Notes: a model not told the origin generated them from the sequence alone. Shown: positions 8,301 to 16,125, numbered from the stretch's first letter. The stretch is 64,000 nt of DNA from Planotetraspora phitsanulokensis (GCF_016863295.1 NZ_BOOP01000013.1:124001-188000), one strand, 5' to 3'. Program-made: numbers and translations.

Positions 8301-8321
8301 ACCCGGCCTACAGACCGACTT
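8301..8321. repeat. Diverged third copy of the rnpB attachment core
   Basis: The first 21 bases match the rnpB 3' sequence at 3581-3601 except at two positions (CAGACC for CAGGCC, and CTT for CTC); similarity then stops. It sits exactly where the agmatinase remnant ends, which supports a recombination scar. Confidence 0.55.
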
Positions 8322-8766
8322 GATCCCCGTCCTCTACTCGCTGCGCCGGTCCGCGGTCCTTCCCCAGTACTTGGAGGAGGAGGTCCACAAACAGATTCAC
8401 CAGTAGGACGGCGGAGATGATCCCGGTGATTGTGGGCCAGTAGGACCACGACAGGTGCGCGAACTCGGGGCTGAACGCTGTGCCCGCGGCCATCCACCCG
8501 AACATGATGAGCGCGAGGCCGCGCGCAATCCTGACGCGAAGAGATCGCGGAGGCTGCCCGCCACCGGTTGCGCCACGCGGATCAGCTTGGCTCTTGTTGA
8601 GCCGGGATTCCCAGAACGAGAACGCGACGAGAGACGCGACGTACGCGATCGTGACGAAGTAGAACCAGAACCCGTCCAACAGCAGTACGCCGATCGGGAC
8701 GATGGGGGCGCCCAAGCAGAGGACGGCGATCACCGCCGCGCGGATCATCTCCTGACGTCTGGTCAT
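8308..8766 (-). CDS. Small integral membrane protein, unknown function
   Basis: A 152-residue protein with about four hydrophobic segments: near residues 8-25, 30-50, 82-100 and 108-132. An Arg/Gly-rich cytoplasmic loop between the second and third contains SQADPRGATGGGQPPRSLRVR. I do not recognise the family. The ATG start at 8766 is followed by a basic, positive-inside N-terminus (MTRRQEM). Its last residues and stop overlap the diverged attachment core at 8301-8321, so the natural C-terminus may have been replaced during recombination. Confidence 0.6.
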   Translation of the reverse strand: MTRRQEMIRAAVIAVLCLGAPIVPIGVLLLDGFWFYFVTIAYVASLVAFSFWESRLNKSQADPRGATGGGQPPRSLRVRIARGLALIMFGWMAAGTAFSPEFAHLSWSYWPTITGIISAVLLVNLFVDLLLQVLGKDRGPAQRVEDGDQVGL

Positions 8767-8986
8767 GACTCCTGCTCCGGATGGGGCACGAACGAATCAT
8801 GCCAAGTCATACTTTTGCCGATCACGCAGGCATGATATTGAAAGACTTTCCGAGCCGACAGCGCCGGTGATGGGACAGATCGCGCCGGGCCGTACCTGTT
8901 CAGACGAAAGATCAGTACAAGGAGTAGTGTGACCGCTGGTCGCTGTCTGCAGCGACCTGAGCCTTTTAACTAGATGGGCGACATGC

Positions 8987-9415
8987 GTGTTGCTGGACAT
9001 CCTTGGCGACCTGCTCGTGCCGCTTCTCCCGACCTCTAGTCGGGTGCAGCGTCGGGTCTACCAGCATCCGATGATCTATAGCGTGGGCCTTGGCGGGTTC
9101 GTCTTCGTCGGGTTCAGCGTGGCCATATGGACGAGTGGGGAGTGGCCCATCCCGTGGACGCTCACGGGCGGTTGGGGTCTCGGTATCGCTGTCTTCGCGC
9201 GACTGATGATGGTGATGAACGTATACGTGGCGAAGCGCCAGTCGGGGCACGCGCCCCTCGATGAGAAGCGCCGGATGGGCGTGAACGCGGAAACCTACCG
9301 GGCCAAGCACGGCCCGGACAGGCGACGACTCGCCCCCGAAAAGCCGCTACCCCGTTTGTTCGAGCCTCCAGGTGTACCTGGGAATTCGGCGGAGAACGTC
9401 GGCCGGGACACTTGA
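8987..9415 (+). CDS. Hypothetical membrane protein with two predicted TM segments
   Basis: A 142-residue reading frame with hydrophobic stretches at about residues 30-50 (MIYSVGLGGFVFVGFSVAIW) and 56-80 (LTGGWGLGIAVFARLMMVMNVYV), then a basic, Pro-rich tail. No motif or family is recognisable. The GTG at 8987 lacks a convincing ribosome-binding site and a later start is possible. Base composition is slightly less GC-rich than the core genes nearby, in keeping with island cargo. Confidence 0.45.
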   Translation: MLLDILGDLLVPLLPTSSRVQRRVYQHPMIYSVGLGGFVFVGFSVAIWTSGEWPIPWTLTGGWGLGIAVFARLMMVMNVYVAKRQSGHAPLDEKRRMGVNAETYRAKHGPDRRRLAPEKPLPRLFEPPGVPGNSAENVGRDT

Positions 9416-9428
9416 CCAGACCATACGC

Positions 9429-10163
9429 ATGAGTGGGCCGCATATGAAGTCGGTGCTCCTGGCACCATGGTGCCAAAGTGCTGCTGTTTCCCGCCGGGCA
9501 AAGGCTGAGGGTGAGTTGGCGGCGACCGCCATTCTCGATTGGACGCATCCACGGGTACTGGCGTTGGCGGCCGAAGTCCGGCACGGGAGCGCCGAGACTG
9601 ACAGGGATCTTCTGGTCACGGCCCATCGGCTCATCACCACACGGGTGCGGCCCGTGTACGCCATGAACGAGAAACAGCCTGCCTCCAGAACGCTCCTCCT
9701 GGAGCGCGGCTCGTGCAGCCAGCGACTGGCGCTCTTGGAAGCCGTGGCGCGGGCCTGTGGGATCGCCAGCCGAGTGCGAGGATTGCTGGTGGACGGACGC
9801 TTCTGGTACTCGCGATTTCCCCGGCTCCGGGCGTTGATTCCTCACCAGGTGATGCTTGCCTGGCCCGAGTTCCAGCTCGACCGCCGGTGGGTAAGCGTCT
9901 CAGAGCTGTACGGTGACCTGGACACGTTGCAGAAAGCCGGCGGATTCGCCAACGTCGGCGGTGAGACGCTCTTCGACGCGGTCGCCCGCACCGCCGTGGA
10001 TTGGGACGGCCTCACCTGCTCATCATGCGATCTATCCGGCTACGTGCTGGCTGATCTGGGTTATTTCAGCTCCCGAGACGCCCTGTTCGGGACGCATGGC
10101 CAAACGTTGTGTCTGCCGGTTCGCATCACTGCGGACATCATCATGAGTCGTCGGGCGGCTTGA
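9429..10163 (+). CDS. Transglutaminase-like superfamily protein
   Basis: A protein of about 244 residues. The stretch ERGSCSQRLALLEAVARACG, with a Cys at the start of a helix and then GIASRVRGLLVDGRFW, is the signature of transglutaminase-like (papain-fold) domains, and PHQVMLAWPEF may supply the His and acidic partner. Such domains act as cysteine proteases, amidases or isopeptide formers; no substrate can be inferred. No signal peptide is seen. The start is uncertain: ATGs at 9429 and 9444 are both in frame and neither has a strong ribosome-binding site. A GTG at 9372 would overlap the upstream frame. Confidence 0.6.
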   Translation: MSGPHMKSVLLAPWCQSAAVSRRAKAEGELAATAILDWTHPRVLALAAEVRHGSAETDRDLLVTAHRLITTRVRPVYAMNEKQPASRTLLLERGSCSQRLALLEAVARACGIASRVRGLLVDGRFWYSRFPRLRALIPHQVMLAWPEFQLDRRWVSVSELYGDLDTLQKAGGFANVGGETLFDAVARTAVDWDGLTCSSCDLSGYVLADLGYFSSRDALFGTHGQTLCLPVRITADIIMSRRAA

Positions 10164-10177
10164 GCCGCAGGGGCAGA

Positions 10178-10226
10178 CCTCGGGGCGCTCCAACTCCGAG
10201 AGATCCGCCCGCGCACCACTACGATC
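10178..10226. repeat. Second copy of the ~50-bp element-derived segment
   Basis: It matches 3953-4002 at roughly five bases in six, in the same orientation relative to the window. It ends directly before the small membrane-protein gene at 10232 and probably is mobile-element debris. Confidence 0.6.
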
Positions 10227-10231
10227 AGCGC

Positions 10232-10513
10232 ATGTCTAATCCTCTCGAACCTAATCTTTTCGCGGCCCTTATCCCGTTAATTTTCGCGTTCGTCCTCTTC
10301 ATCTGCGTGCCCGCCTTCGTCATCTACGTTGGCGTAAAGGTTCTCTCAGCGTTGAAACCGTTCAGCAACGCCGGATCGTTCGGTCCTTTCGATCTTGCAA
10401 CGAAGGTTCGCGGCCTGAAATCTCAAGGACGGTACGAGCAGGCTGTGTTGCTCGTTCGGGGCGAAACAGGCCTTGTCGAAGAGGAGGCGCGCTCGTTCGT
10501 GGACCGCGCATGA
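10232..10513 (+). CDS. Small single-pass membrane protein
   Basis: Ninety-three residues. A strong hydrophobic segment (LIPLIFAFVLFICVPAFVIYVGV, here described as residues 13-35) is followed by a soluble tail with LKSQGRYEQAVLLVRGETG. Some small actinobacterial membrane proteins carry such a tail with a helical hairpin, but I cannot assign a family. Start is the ATG at 10232; no strong ribosome-binding site precedes it. It is convergent with the S66 peptidase gene. Confidence 0.5.
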   Translation: MSNPLEPNLFAALIPLIFAFVLFICVPAFVIYVGVKVLSALKPFSNAGSFGPFDLATKVRGLKSQGRYEQAVLLVRGETGLVEEEARSFVDRA

Positions 10514-10558
10514 TTGGACGGCCCCCGGAATGCGCAATGAACGCCGAGGCTTCACGGC

Positions 10559-11587
10559 TCAGCTGAGGACCTGTGTGAGCTCATTGCGATGTTCGGTGTA
10601 CACCACCCGGCCGCGAGCGCCGTTGACAAGGGGCATGTACGGAGGGACATGGCCACACTCGACGTCGGCGATGATCGGTACACCAAGGCCGCCGAGGGCG
10701 TCGAGTACCGCCTCGTGTTGAGTGAGTGAGTCGATGCCTGGTGCCCGGGTGCGACCGACGAGGACCGCGTTCGCGTTGGCGAAGAACCCGGCGAGCCGCA
10801 TCCCGTGCAGGTTTCTGCAGATGGTGGCCGCGTCGTCGTCGGACGCCTCGATGTAGACGAGCAAGCCTTCGGGCGCCGTGGCCCGTGCGAAGGACGCGAT
10901 GTCACCGTACGGCGTTCCGGTGAGGTTGCACAGAGTCTCGATGCACCCTCCGATCAGCCGGCCCTCGACCTGCACGTCGCCATCGCCGTCCAGCCGCGTC
11001 CACCGCCCTGGGGTGTCGAGCGTGAACTCGCCCACTTCCGGATTGGCTCTGTAGTCGTCCCATCCCTGCGCTCGGTAGCGGTTCGGCGGAGCCTGAGTGA
11101 ACGCGGTTCCCTGGTTCATCACCGCTATGTTCAGCCAGCTGAGCAGTCCTTCCGGCGCGCGGTACGGCGTGTCCATCAGGTTGTTGCCATGGATCGTCGC
11201 GATCCCGGTCAAGAGCGTGAGCGGCGTGATGATCGTCGACATGTCCGAGAATCCCACGACCCATGTCGGGTCGGCCTCACGTAGCGCGTCCCAGTCGAGC
11301 AGGGGCAGCAGGTCGATCGCGGTCACCCCGCCCCATGGCGGCACGACGGCCTTGATGTTCGGGTCGGTAAGCATGTTCATCAGTTCGCGTGCCCGCTCGG
11401 CCGCCGGAGCGCTGATGTGGCCGGCGCCGTCCATGCACTCCCCGACGACCACCTGATATCCGTGACTCTCCACGGTGCGGATGGCTACCTGCAGGCGATC
11501 TCGCAGGCTCTCGTCCACTCCGCTGGACGGGGCGGTGACACCGATCCAGTCACCGGGACGCAAGGGGGCGGGGTATCGCACGTTCAT
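10559..11587 (-). CDS. S66-family peptidase, MccF/LD-carboxypeptidase-like
   Basis: A 342-residue serine peptidase of family S66. Nucleophile Ser lies in VVGFSDMST near residue 112. The acidic member of the triad is likely the Glu in LLVYIEASDDD, and the His is in ADVECGHVPPYM. Family members are either LD-carboxypeptidases that trim murein tetrapeptides in the cytoplasm or MccF-type enzymes that inactivate peptide-nucleotide antibiotics such as microcin C. Sequence alone does not separate the two here, though the length and the wording around the Ser are MccF-like. The ATG at 11587 is preferred over a GTG at 11593. It lies in the accessory island beside two acetyltransferases. Confidence 0.85.
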   Translation of the reverse strand: MNVRYPAPLRPGDWIGVTAPSSGVDESLRDRLQVAIRTVESHGYQVVVGECMDGAGHISAPAAERARELMNMLTDPNIKAVVPPWGGVTAIDLLPLLDWDALREADPTWVVGFSDMSTIITPLTLLTGIATIHGNNLMDTPYRAPEGLLSWLNIAVMNQGTAFTQAPPNRYRAQGWDDYRANPEVGEFTLDTPGRWTRLDGDGDVQVEGRLIGGCIETLCNLTGTPYGDIASFARATAPEGLLVYIEASDDDAATICRNLHGMRLAGFFANANAVLVGRTRAPGIDSLTQHEAVLDALGGLGVPIIADVECGHVPPYMPLVNGARGRVVYTEHRNELTQVLS

Positions 11588-11671
11588 GCCCACAATCTTG
11601 GCGGAATCCTCGGCCGGACGGCCACTGAGAAAGTGGGTCGTCGACTGCGTCGGAGCGGGGCCGTGTCCTGG

Positions 11672-12133
11672 TCAGGTCACGACTTTGCCGATTTCGCCCG
11701 TCATCCAGATCAGGCGTTCGCCGTTGTGATCGATCTCGTGCCGAGTGACCATGCCCATTCGCTGGTAGAAGCCCTCGGCACGCGGCTCCGCGCCGACGCC
11801 GAGAAGACGCGCGTCCAGTGCGACCGCGCGCTGGATCAGGTGGCTCCACAGCAGGCGCCCGACCCCGGTGCCGATGAACGGCCGATCAACGAACAGCAGG
11901 CCGATTCCCAGGTAGTCCTCGTGTCCGTTGAGTGTGTAGAAGCCGATGGGAACGCCGTCCTTCTCGGCGACCGTGGCATGGCGAGACGCGATGTCCTCGG
12001 CGGTGAGCTTCGGCGTCACGGCGGGAACGTCCTCTACGCGGCCGCCTGTCCAATGCGACTTCGACCGCAGGAGCAGCTCGTCAAGGAACGGGAGTTCCTC
12101 GAGCCGGGCCGGGCGGATCGAAACACGTTCCAT
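11672..12133 (-). CDS. GNAT-family N-acetyltransferase
   Basis: A 153-residue acetyltransferase. The acetyl-CoA loop appears as FVDRPFIGTGVGRLLWSHL near residues 82-100, a variant of the usual Q/R-x-x-G-x-G/A with an I-G-T-G-V-G core. It is followed by the expected GAEPRAEGFYQRMGM at the last strand-helix. Members transfer acetyl groups to amines of small molecules, peptides or proteins; the substrate is unknown. It is on the same strand as the neighbouring GNAT, 99 bp away, which may indicate an old gene duplication or a shared operon. Confidence 0.85.
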   Translation of the reverse strand: MERVSIRPARLEELPFLDELLLRSKSHWTGGRVEDVPAVTPKLTAEDIASRHATVAEKDGVPIGFYTLNGHEDYLGIGLLFVDRPFIGTGVGRLLWSHLIQRAVALDARLLGVGAEPRAEGFYQRMGMVTRHEIDHNGERLIWMTGEIGKVVT

Positions 12134-12232
12134 GCCACGAGCGTGGCATTCGCCAGTCGTGATGTCATCGGGATTTCTCGTCGCGCAACGAGCCGATGGC
12201 GGCGTTCACCCGCTGTCACACCGCCTGTTCCG

Positions 12233-12661
12233 CTACCGCAGGGGTTTGACCCAGCGGCCCCACTGGGGCTGTCTGGCGTACCCCGCTGCCAACCAGGCGC
12301 GATGAGCGAGCACGTTGTCGTCCAGGACCATTGCATCGGCCCGGAAGGCGTCGAATCCGGCGAAACGCTCCTCGGCGGCATTGAGCAGCGCGGTCGCTAC
12401 GCCCTTGCGCCGGTGGTCGGGATGGACGGCGAGGCGATACAGGTGGGCCCGCCAACCGTCCCAGCCCGCGATCAGCGTGCCGACGATCTCGTCGTCGAGT
12501 TCCGCGATCAGGAGCGCCGCCGGATCACGCTCGATCAGCTGTAGTACGGCTGCGGCGGTGTCATGCCTGTCTGTGCCTTCGGCCGCCTTCCGCCAGAACG
12601 TCAGCACCGCCTCGACCTCATCGAGACGACCTGCTCGAATTGTCACCCCGATTTCCGTCAC
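12233..12661 (-). CDS. GNAT-family N-acetyltransferase
   Basis: A 142-residue GNAT with a canonical pyrophosphate-binding loop, VHPDHRRKGVATALL, near residues 78-92, and a C-terminal VLDDNVLAHRAWLAAGY typical of the fold. It is only distantly like its downstream GNAT neighbour, so tandem duplication is not obvious. Start is the GTG/ATG region at 12661 (first residues TEIGVTIRAGRLDE). Substrate unknown. Confidence 0.87.
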   Translation of the reverse strand: MTEIGVTIRAGRLDEVEAVLTFWRKAAEGTDRHDTAAAVLQLIERDPAALLIAELDDEIVGTLIAGWDGWRAHLYRLAVHPDHRRKGVATALLNAAEERFAGFDAFRADAMVLDDNVLAHRAWLAAGYARQPQWGRWVKPLR

Positions 12662-12965
12662 AAATGGTGAAGTTATCAGGATCGGGCCTGCGGCATGGGG
12701 TGCGTGGACTGCCGGCCGACCATGCGAAGCCTCGGGTCAGCACTGTCACCGTCGGGCTGGGTCACCACTGCGTGACAACGCCCTGAGTGGCAGGTGATGA
12801 CGCCGAGCGGGAGCGCATCGCAGGTAGAGCCTGCCTTGCGTCACGGGCCCCACCGCCGCTACGACGACGGCAACCGGGGTGACCCGCCTCGCGGTCGGGT
12901 TCACGCCAGACGCTAGGGGACAAGAGGCGGCGGTGTGCCCGTACGGTCGACGACCCCGCGGGGAA
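12662..12965. other. 304-bp stretch without a recognisable gene
   Basis: It lies upstream of the GNAT gene and downstream of the zinc-ribbon gene. No family signal, tRNA or convincing hairpin is seen; promoter sequence for the minus-strand GNAT is expected near 12670-12720. Confidence 0.4.
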
Positions 12966-13487
12966 TCACGCCCGCGGGTCTACGTTCCAGTCGTGGGGGA
13001 GATCGCTACCGCAGAAAACGCACACGAAGTCGTCCTCGCGCACGATGTTGTGCTCCCGGCAGTCAGGACAGCGCCGGAACACCACCGGGAGTGTGAACGC
13101 CGCAGGGTGCTCGATTCCGGCGTGCTCCAATGCCTCCGCAACGGCCGGCCACGAGCTGACATCCGGGCAGTACCCGGTCGACTGGTTGCTGACCTCATCA
13201 ACGAGCCAACGGCCCATGTCGTGACGGAAACTGATTTCACCTGCACTCAGGACCCGCCCACCGCCGGCACACACAACATGCTCGCTACGGCGCGGCGCCA
13301 ACCGCAGCACGCCGTCCACGTCGACGACGAAGGTGAAGGCCTCCTCCCGCTCGGCCGGTGGCCGTTGAGACACCCATTCATCGAGGTCGGTCGACGAGGA
13401 GATTGCCCGACCTTCACCGCCGGGTCGAACCAGGACACGTAGGTCAGCGGGTCCCACGTAACGGTACGTACGCCCGCGCACGCTCAT
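12966..13487 (-). CDS. Hypothetical protein with C-terminal zinc ribbon
   Basis: A protein of about 173 residues. The C-terminus contains CPDC and CVFC separated by 15 residues, a likely single zinc ribbon near residues 140-165. The N-terminal 120 residues (TYRYVGPADLRVLVRP, then AFTFVVDVDGVLRLAPRRSEH) look like a beta-rich cytoplasmic domain that I do not recognise. The preferred start is the ATG at 13487, with a TTG at 13496 as alternative. It lies close to the diverged attachment flank at 13547-13636, so it may be the last gene of the island. Confidence 0.55.
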   Translation of the reverse strand: MSVRGRTYRYVGPADLRVLVRPGGEGRAISSSTDLDEWVSQRPPAEREEAFTFVVDVDGVLRLAPRRSEHVVCAGGGRVLSAGEISFRHDMGRWLVDEVSNQSTGYCPDVSSWPAVAEALEHAGIEHPAAFTLPVVFRRCPDCREHNIVREDDFVCVFCGSDLPHDWNVDPRA

Positions 13488-13546
13488 GCAGATCAACCTA
13501 GATCACGCGTGTGCCGAGTGGTCAGGACAGGACTGACATCGTTGGG

Positions 13547-13636
13547 GAAGTGTTTCGCAGGTCGTATGTCATTCAGAGCGAAGCCCGTACATATAACGAG
13601 CACTCGGAATTGGAATCCCGGCCATCGGCCTGCTCG
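13547..13636. repeat. Diverged attachment-site flank, possible right edge of the island
   Basis: About 90 bp align end to end with 4941-5030. TCGCAGGTCG, TTCAGAGCGAA, CCGT, CGGAAT and a CCGGCC...GGCC...CTCG block occur in the same order and near-equal spacing. The rnpB-like core at 13617-13636 is degraded. Its place between accessory genes and the VOC gene makes it a candidate ancestral right end. Confidence 0.6.
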
Positions 13637-13772
13637 AATCACTCATCTGAACGGACAAGTCCTTGATCGCCTGGTCAGGATCATTCGCCGAGAGTCGACT
13701 GCGTACGGCGATGGCATTGGAAATGTAACGGAGGCCCCCTGCGGCCTTCAGCCCGTCTGACACAATGGCCGA

Positions 13773-14144
13773 ATGCTTGATCACTTATCCATCCAATGCG
13801 CTGACGTGGCCGCCAGCGCCGCGTTCTACGACGCCGTGTTGGCCCCCCTGGGCGGTGGGCGTCTGATGGATTTCGGCAGTGTCATCGGCTACGGGATCGC
13901 GCCGAAGCCCGATTTCTGGCTCGGGCCGAGGGATGCGGGCGACGGCTTTCGGGAGTCGCACATCGCGTTCACCGCACCCGATCGGGCGGCGGTCCGGGAG
14001 TTCTTCCGAATCGCGGTCGACGCCGGTGCCGAGATTCTGCATGAGCCGCGCGTCTGGCCCGAGTACCACGCGGGTTACTACGGCGCCTTCGTGCGCGACC
14101 CGGACGGCAACAACGTCGAGGCCGTCTGCCACATCCCCGAGTGA
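13773..14144 (+). CDS. VOC-family (glyoxalase/bleomycin-resistance fold) protein
   Basis: A 123-residue single-domain VOC protein. MLDHLSIQCADVAASAAFYD at the start and YYGAFVRDPDGNNVEAVCH at the end are the paired beta-alpha-beta signatures. The His in LDHLSI, the His in ESHIAF and the Glu in NNVEAV are candidate metal ligands. The family includes dioxygenases, lyases and antibiotic-binding proteins; the reaction is not predictable. It is convergent with the SDR gene. Confidence 0.87.
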   Translation: MLDHLSIQCADVAASAAFYDAVLAPLGGGRLMDFGSVIGYGIAPKPDFWLGPRDAGDGFRESHIAFTAPDRAAVREFFRIAVDAGAEILHEPRVWPEYHAGYYGAFVRDPDGNNVEAVCHIPE

Positions 14145-14196
14145 GCCGCGCCGGCGCTCATACGGAAGAGGTCCCAGATACGCAGTCAGGCGTCGG

Positions 14197-15129
14197 TCAG
14201 CGGCCGATCAGCTCGAGAGATACGTTCCACAGTCGCTCGGCGGCGACGGGGTCGAGCGCATAGGCACGCACTCCGGTCTCGGCATGCAGGTCTGTCGTGG
14301 GCTCGGCCTCGTTGTTGTCCTCGAAGTACCGTCCGCTGACTCCCTCGACGAGCGGGGACGCGGCGAGCAGCACAGAGGTGGACGCGCCTTGCTCGGGGGT
14401 CTTCCAGTCGTAGTTGTCGAAGATCTCCTGGGCTGCAGCGCTGGTCTGGTGACGCTGCAGTCCGGTGCGGATGCCGCCGGGCATGAGGGCGTTGGCCGTG
14501 ATGCCGTCGGCCGCCCAGCGCTTCGCCGCCTCGACCGCGAACAGGACGTTGGCGGTTTTCGACTGGCCGTACGCCGACCATTCCTCGTACGGCCGCCGCT
14601 CGAACATGATGTCGTCGAAGACGATCGGTGAGACGCGGTGCGCGTTCGAGCTCACCGAGACGATCCGGGCGTCGCCGGCCTCGGCGAGAGCGTCATGGAG
14701 ACGGAGCGCGAGGGCGAAATGCCCGAGATGGTTCGTGGCGAACTGGAGCTCCCAGCCCTCCTTCGTGCGGTGCAACTCGGGTAGGGCCATGATCCCGGCA
14801 TTGTTGACGAGAACGTCGAGCGGACCGGACCAGGCGCGGCCGAACGCGTCGATCGAGCCGCGGTCCAGGAGGTCGAGTCCGGCGACGCGGATGTCGCCGG
14901 CCCCGGCCTTCCTGCGGAGATCGGCGGCCGCCTTCTCTCCGGTCTCCACGTCTCGGACCGCGATGGTCACGTCGGCGCCCTTCGCGGCGAGCGCCCGGGC
15001 GGTCTCGGCGCCGATGCCCGATCCGCCACCGGTGATGACGACGCGCTTGCCGGTCAGGTCGACGCCTTCGAGCACCTGATCATCGGTGGTCTCGCGGGTG
15101 AACGGCGTGATGATTCGGTCGGTGGTCAT
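14197..15129 (-). CDS. Short-chain dehydrogenase/reductase
   Basis: A 310-residue SDR. The NAD(P)-binding motif VITGGGSGIGAETARAL is near residues 31-47, NNAGIMALPE near 110, the catalytic Ser in VSVSSNAH near 157 and Tyr-x-x-x-Lys in YGQSKTANVL near 187. The C-terminal PGGIRTGLQRH is usual for the retinol dehydrogenase-like group. It should act in the cytoplasm on an alcohol or ketone. It is divergent from a TetR gene, with two palindromes in the intervening 107 bp, which strongly suggests control by that TetR. Confidence 0.9.
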   Translation of the reverse strand: MTTDRIITPFTRETTDDQVLEGVDLTGKRVVITGGGSGIGAETARALAAKGADVTIAVRDVETGEKAAADLRRKAGAGDIRVAGLDLLDRGSIDAFGRAWSGPLDVLVNNAGIMALPELHRTKEGWELQFATNHLGHFALALRLHDALAEAGDARIVSVSSNAHRVSPIVFDDIMFERRPYEEWSAYGQSKTANVLFAVEAAKRWAADGITANALMPGGIRTGLQRHQTSAAAQEIFDNYDWKTPEQGASTSVLLAASPLVEGVSGRYFEDNNEAEPTTDLHAETGVRAYALDPVAAERLWNVSLELIGR

Positions 15130-15169
15130 GCGACAGCGCCCCCTCTGAGGTGGGAAGTAGAATCAGAAG

Positions 15170-15183
15170 CGGAATCTATTCCG
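15170..15183. promoter_or_regulatory. Palindromic operator 1, SDR/TetR intergenic region
   Basis: CGGAATCTATTCCG is a perfect dyad. It shares its half-site (CGGAAT) with the palindrome at 15198-15217 and lies between divergent genes, one of them TetR. Autoregulation plus control of the SDR is the simplest reading. Confidence 0.7.
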
Positions 15184-15197
15184 AATACGGTGATGCT

Positions 15198-15217
15198 AAC
15201 CGGAATCCATTCCGGTT
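15198..15217. promoter_or_regulatory. Palindromic operator 2, SDR/TetR intergenic region
   Basis: AACCGGAATCCATTCCGGTT is a perfect 20-bp palindrome. Its centre lies 31 bp from that of operator 1, close to three helical turns. It ends about 20 bp before the TetR start, a position where bound repressor would block transcription. Confidence 0.75.
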
Positions 15218-15236
15218 TACAAGGAGGGGCCTGGCC

Positions 15237-15806
15237 TTGACCACGACTGGCCGCGCGATGCGGGCGGATGCGCAGCGCAACCGCGATCGTCTGCTCGCCT
15301 CCGCCTCACGCCTGTTCGTCGAACGCGGCCCGGACGTCACGTTCATCGAGATCGCCAAGGACGCGGGTGTCGGCGTCGGGACCGTGTACCGGCACTTCCC
15401 GACCCGTGAGGCCCTGATCGAGGCGGCCTATCGCAGCGAACTCGACGCGGTGTGTGACGCGGCTCCGGCGTTGATACGCACGCTCGCGCCCGAGCAGGCC
15501 CTGCGCACCTGGATGGATCGGTTCATCGACTACATGACCACGAAGATCGGGATGAGCGACGCGATCCGTGCGGTGATCTCCTCAGGGAGCAATCCGTACG
15601 CGCACAGCCGCGAACGGCTCGACGCGGCGCTTGAGGTGCTCGTCGGGGCGACGACAGAGGCGGGCGTCACGCGACAGGGTGTCAACGTCGACGACGTGCT
15701 GATGACTCTGAGCGGGATCGCCATGGCCGCCGGCGAACCCGCGCAGCGCGAACAGGCCGGTCGGATGCTCGACATGCTGCTCGACGGCATCCGCCGCAAC
15801 CCCTGA
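15237..15806 (+). CDS. TetR-family transcriptional repressor
   Basis: A 189-residue TetR protein. The N-terminal HTH is complete: RDRLLASASRLFVERG, then FIEIAKDAGVGVGTVYRHF near residues 42-60. The variable C-terminal ligand domain follows. I chose the TTG at 15237 because AAGGAGGGG lies 7-8 bases upstream; the longer frame back to 15150 would run through both operators. It probably represses itself and the divergent SDR through the CGGAAT palindromes. Inducer unknown. Confidence 0.88.
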   Translation: MTTTGRAMRADAQRNRDRLLASASRLFVERGPDVTFIEIAKDAGVGVGTVYRHFPTREALIEAAYRSELDAVCDAAPALIRTLAPEQALRTWMDRFIDYMTTKIGMSDAIRAVISSGSNPYAHSRERLDAALEVLVGATTEAGVTRQGVNVDDVLMTLSGIAMAAGEPAQREQAGRMLDMLLDGIRRNP

Positions 15807-15838
15807 TCCGTCGCCTCAGGCAGAGCCGCCCAAGGCCC

Positions 15839-16120
15839 CTACCGGTCGCGCCGGGCGATGACATGCAGAAGAGCGGCGACCTGGCGGTACGGATCAGTTC
15901 GGCCCGCGCGTTCTTCGCAGGCCAGCAGAGCCCCCGCGGGCAACGCGTCAGCCGAGCTGTGCACCACCTCGACGGAGAGGTCTGGCGTCAGCCTCCCGTA
16001 GCCGGGCCGGCATCTCCTGCGAGGAATCCAACGCAGTGACCCGATGCCCGCGCGCCGCCATACGCAGGGCCTGCGTTCCCTGCCCGCACCCGACATCGCA
16101 TGTCCCCGGCGCAGGGTGAC
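15839..16120 (-). pseudogene. Class I SAM methyltransferase relic
   Basis: Two pieces of a methyltransferase lie in different frames. The upstream piece has the SAM-binding motif I (CDVGCGQGTQALRMAARGH, followed by VTALDSSQEM), and the downstream piece has a methyltransferase-like C-terminus (ACEERAGRTDPYRQVAALLH, then VIARR). Most of the domain between them is missing and the first part lacks a start. The gene has therefore suffered a deletion and a frameshift. It adjoins the MarR gene, whose start side is intact. Confidence 0.75.
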
Positions 16121-16125
16121 GTGGC

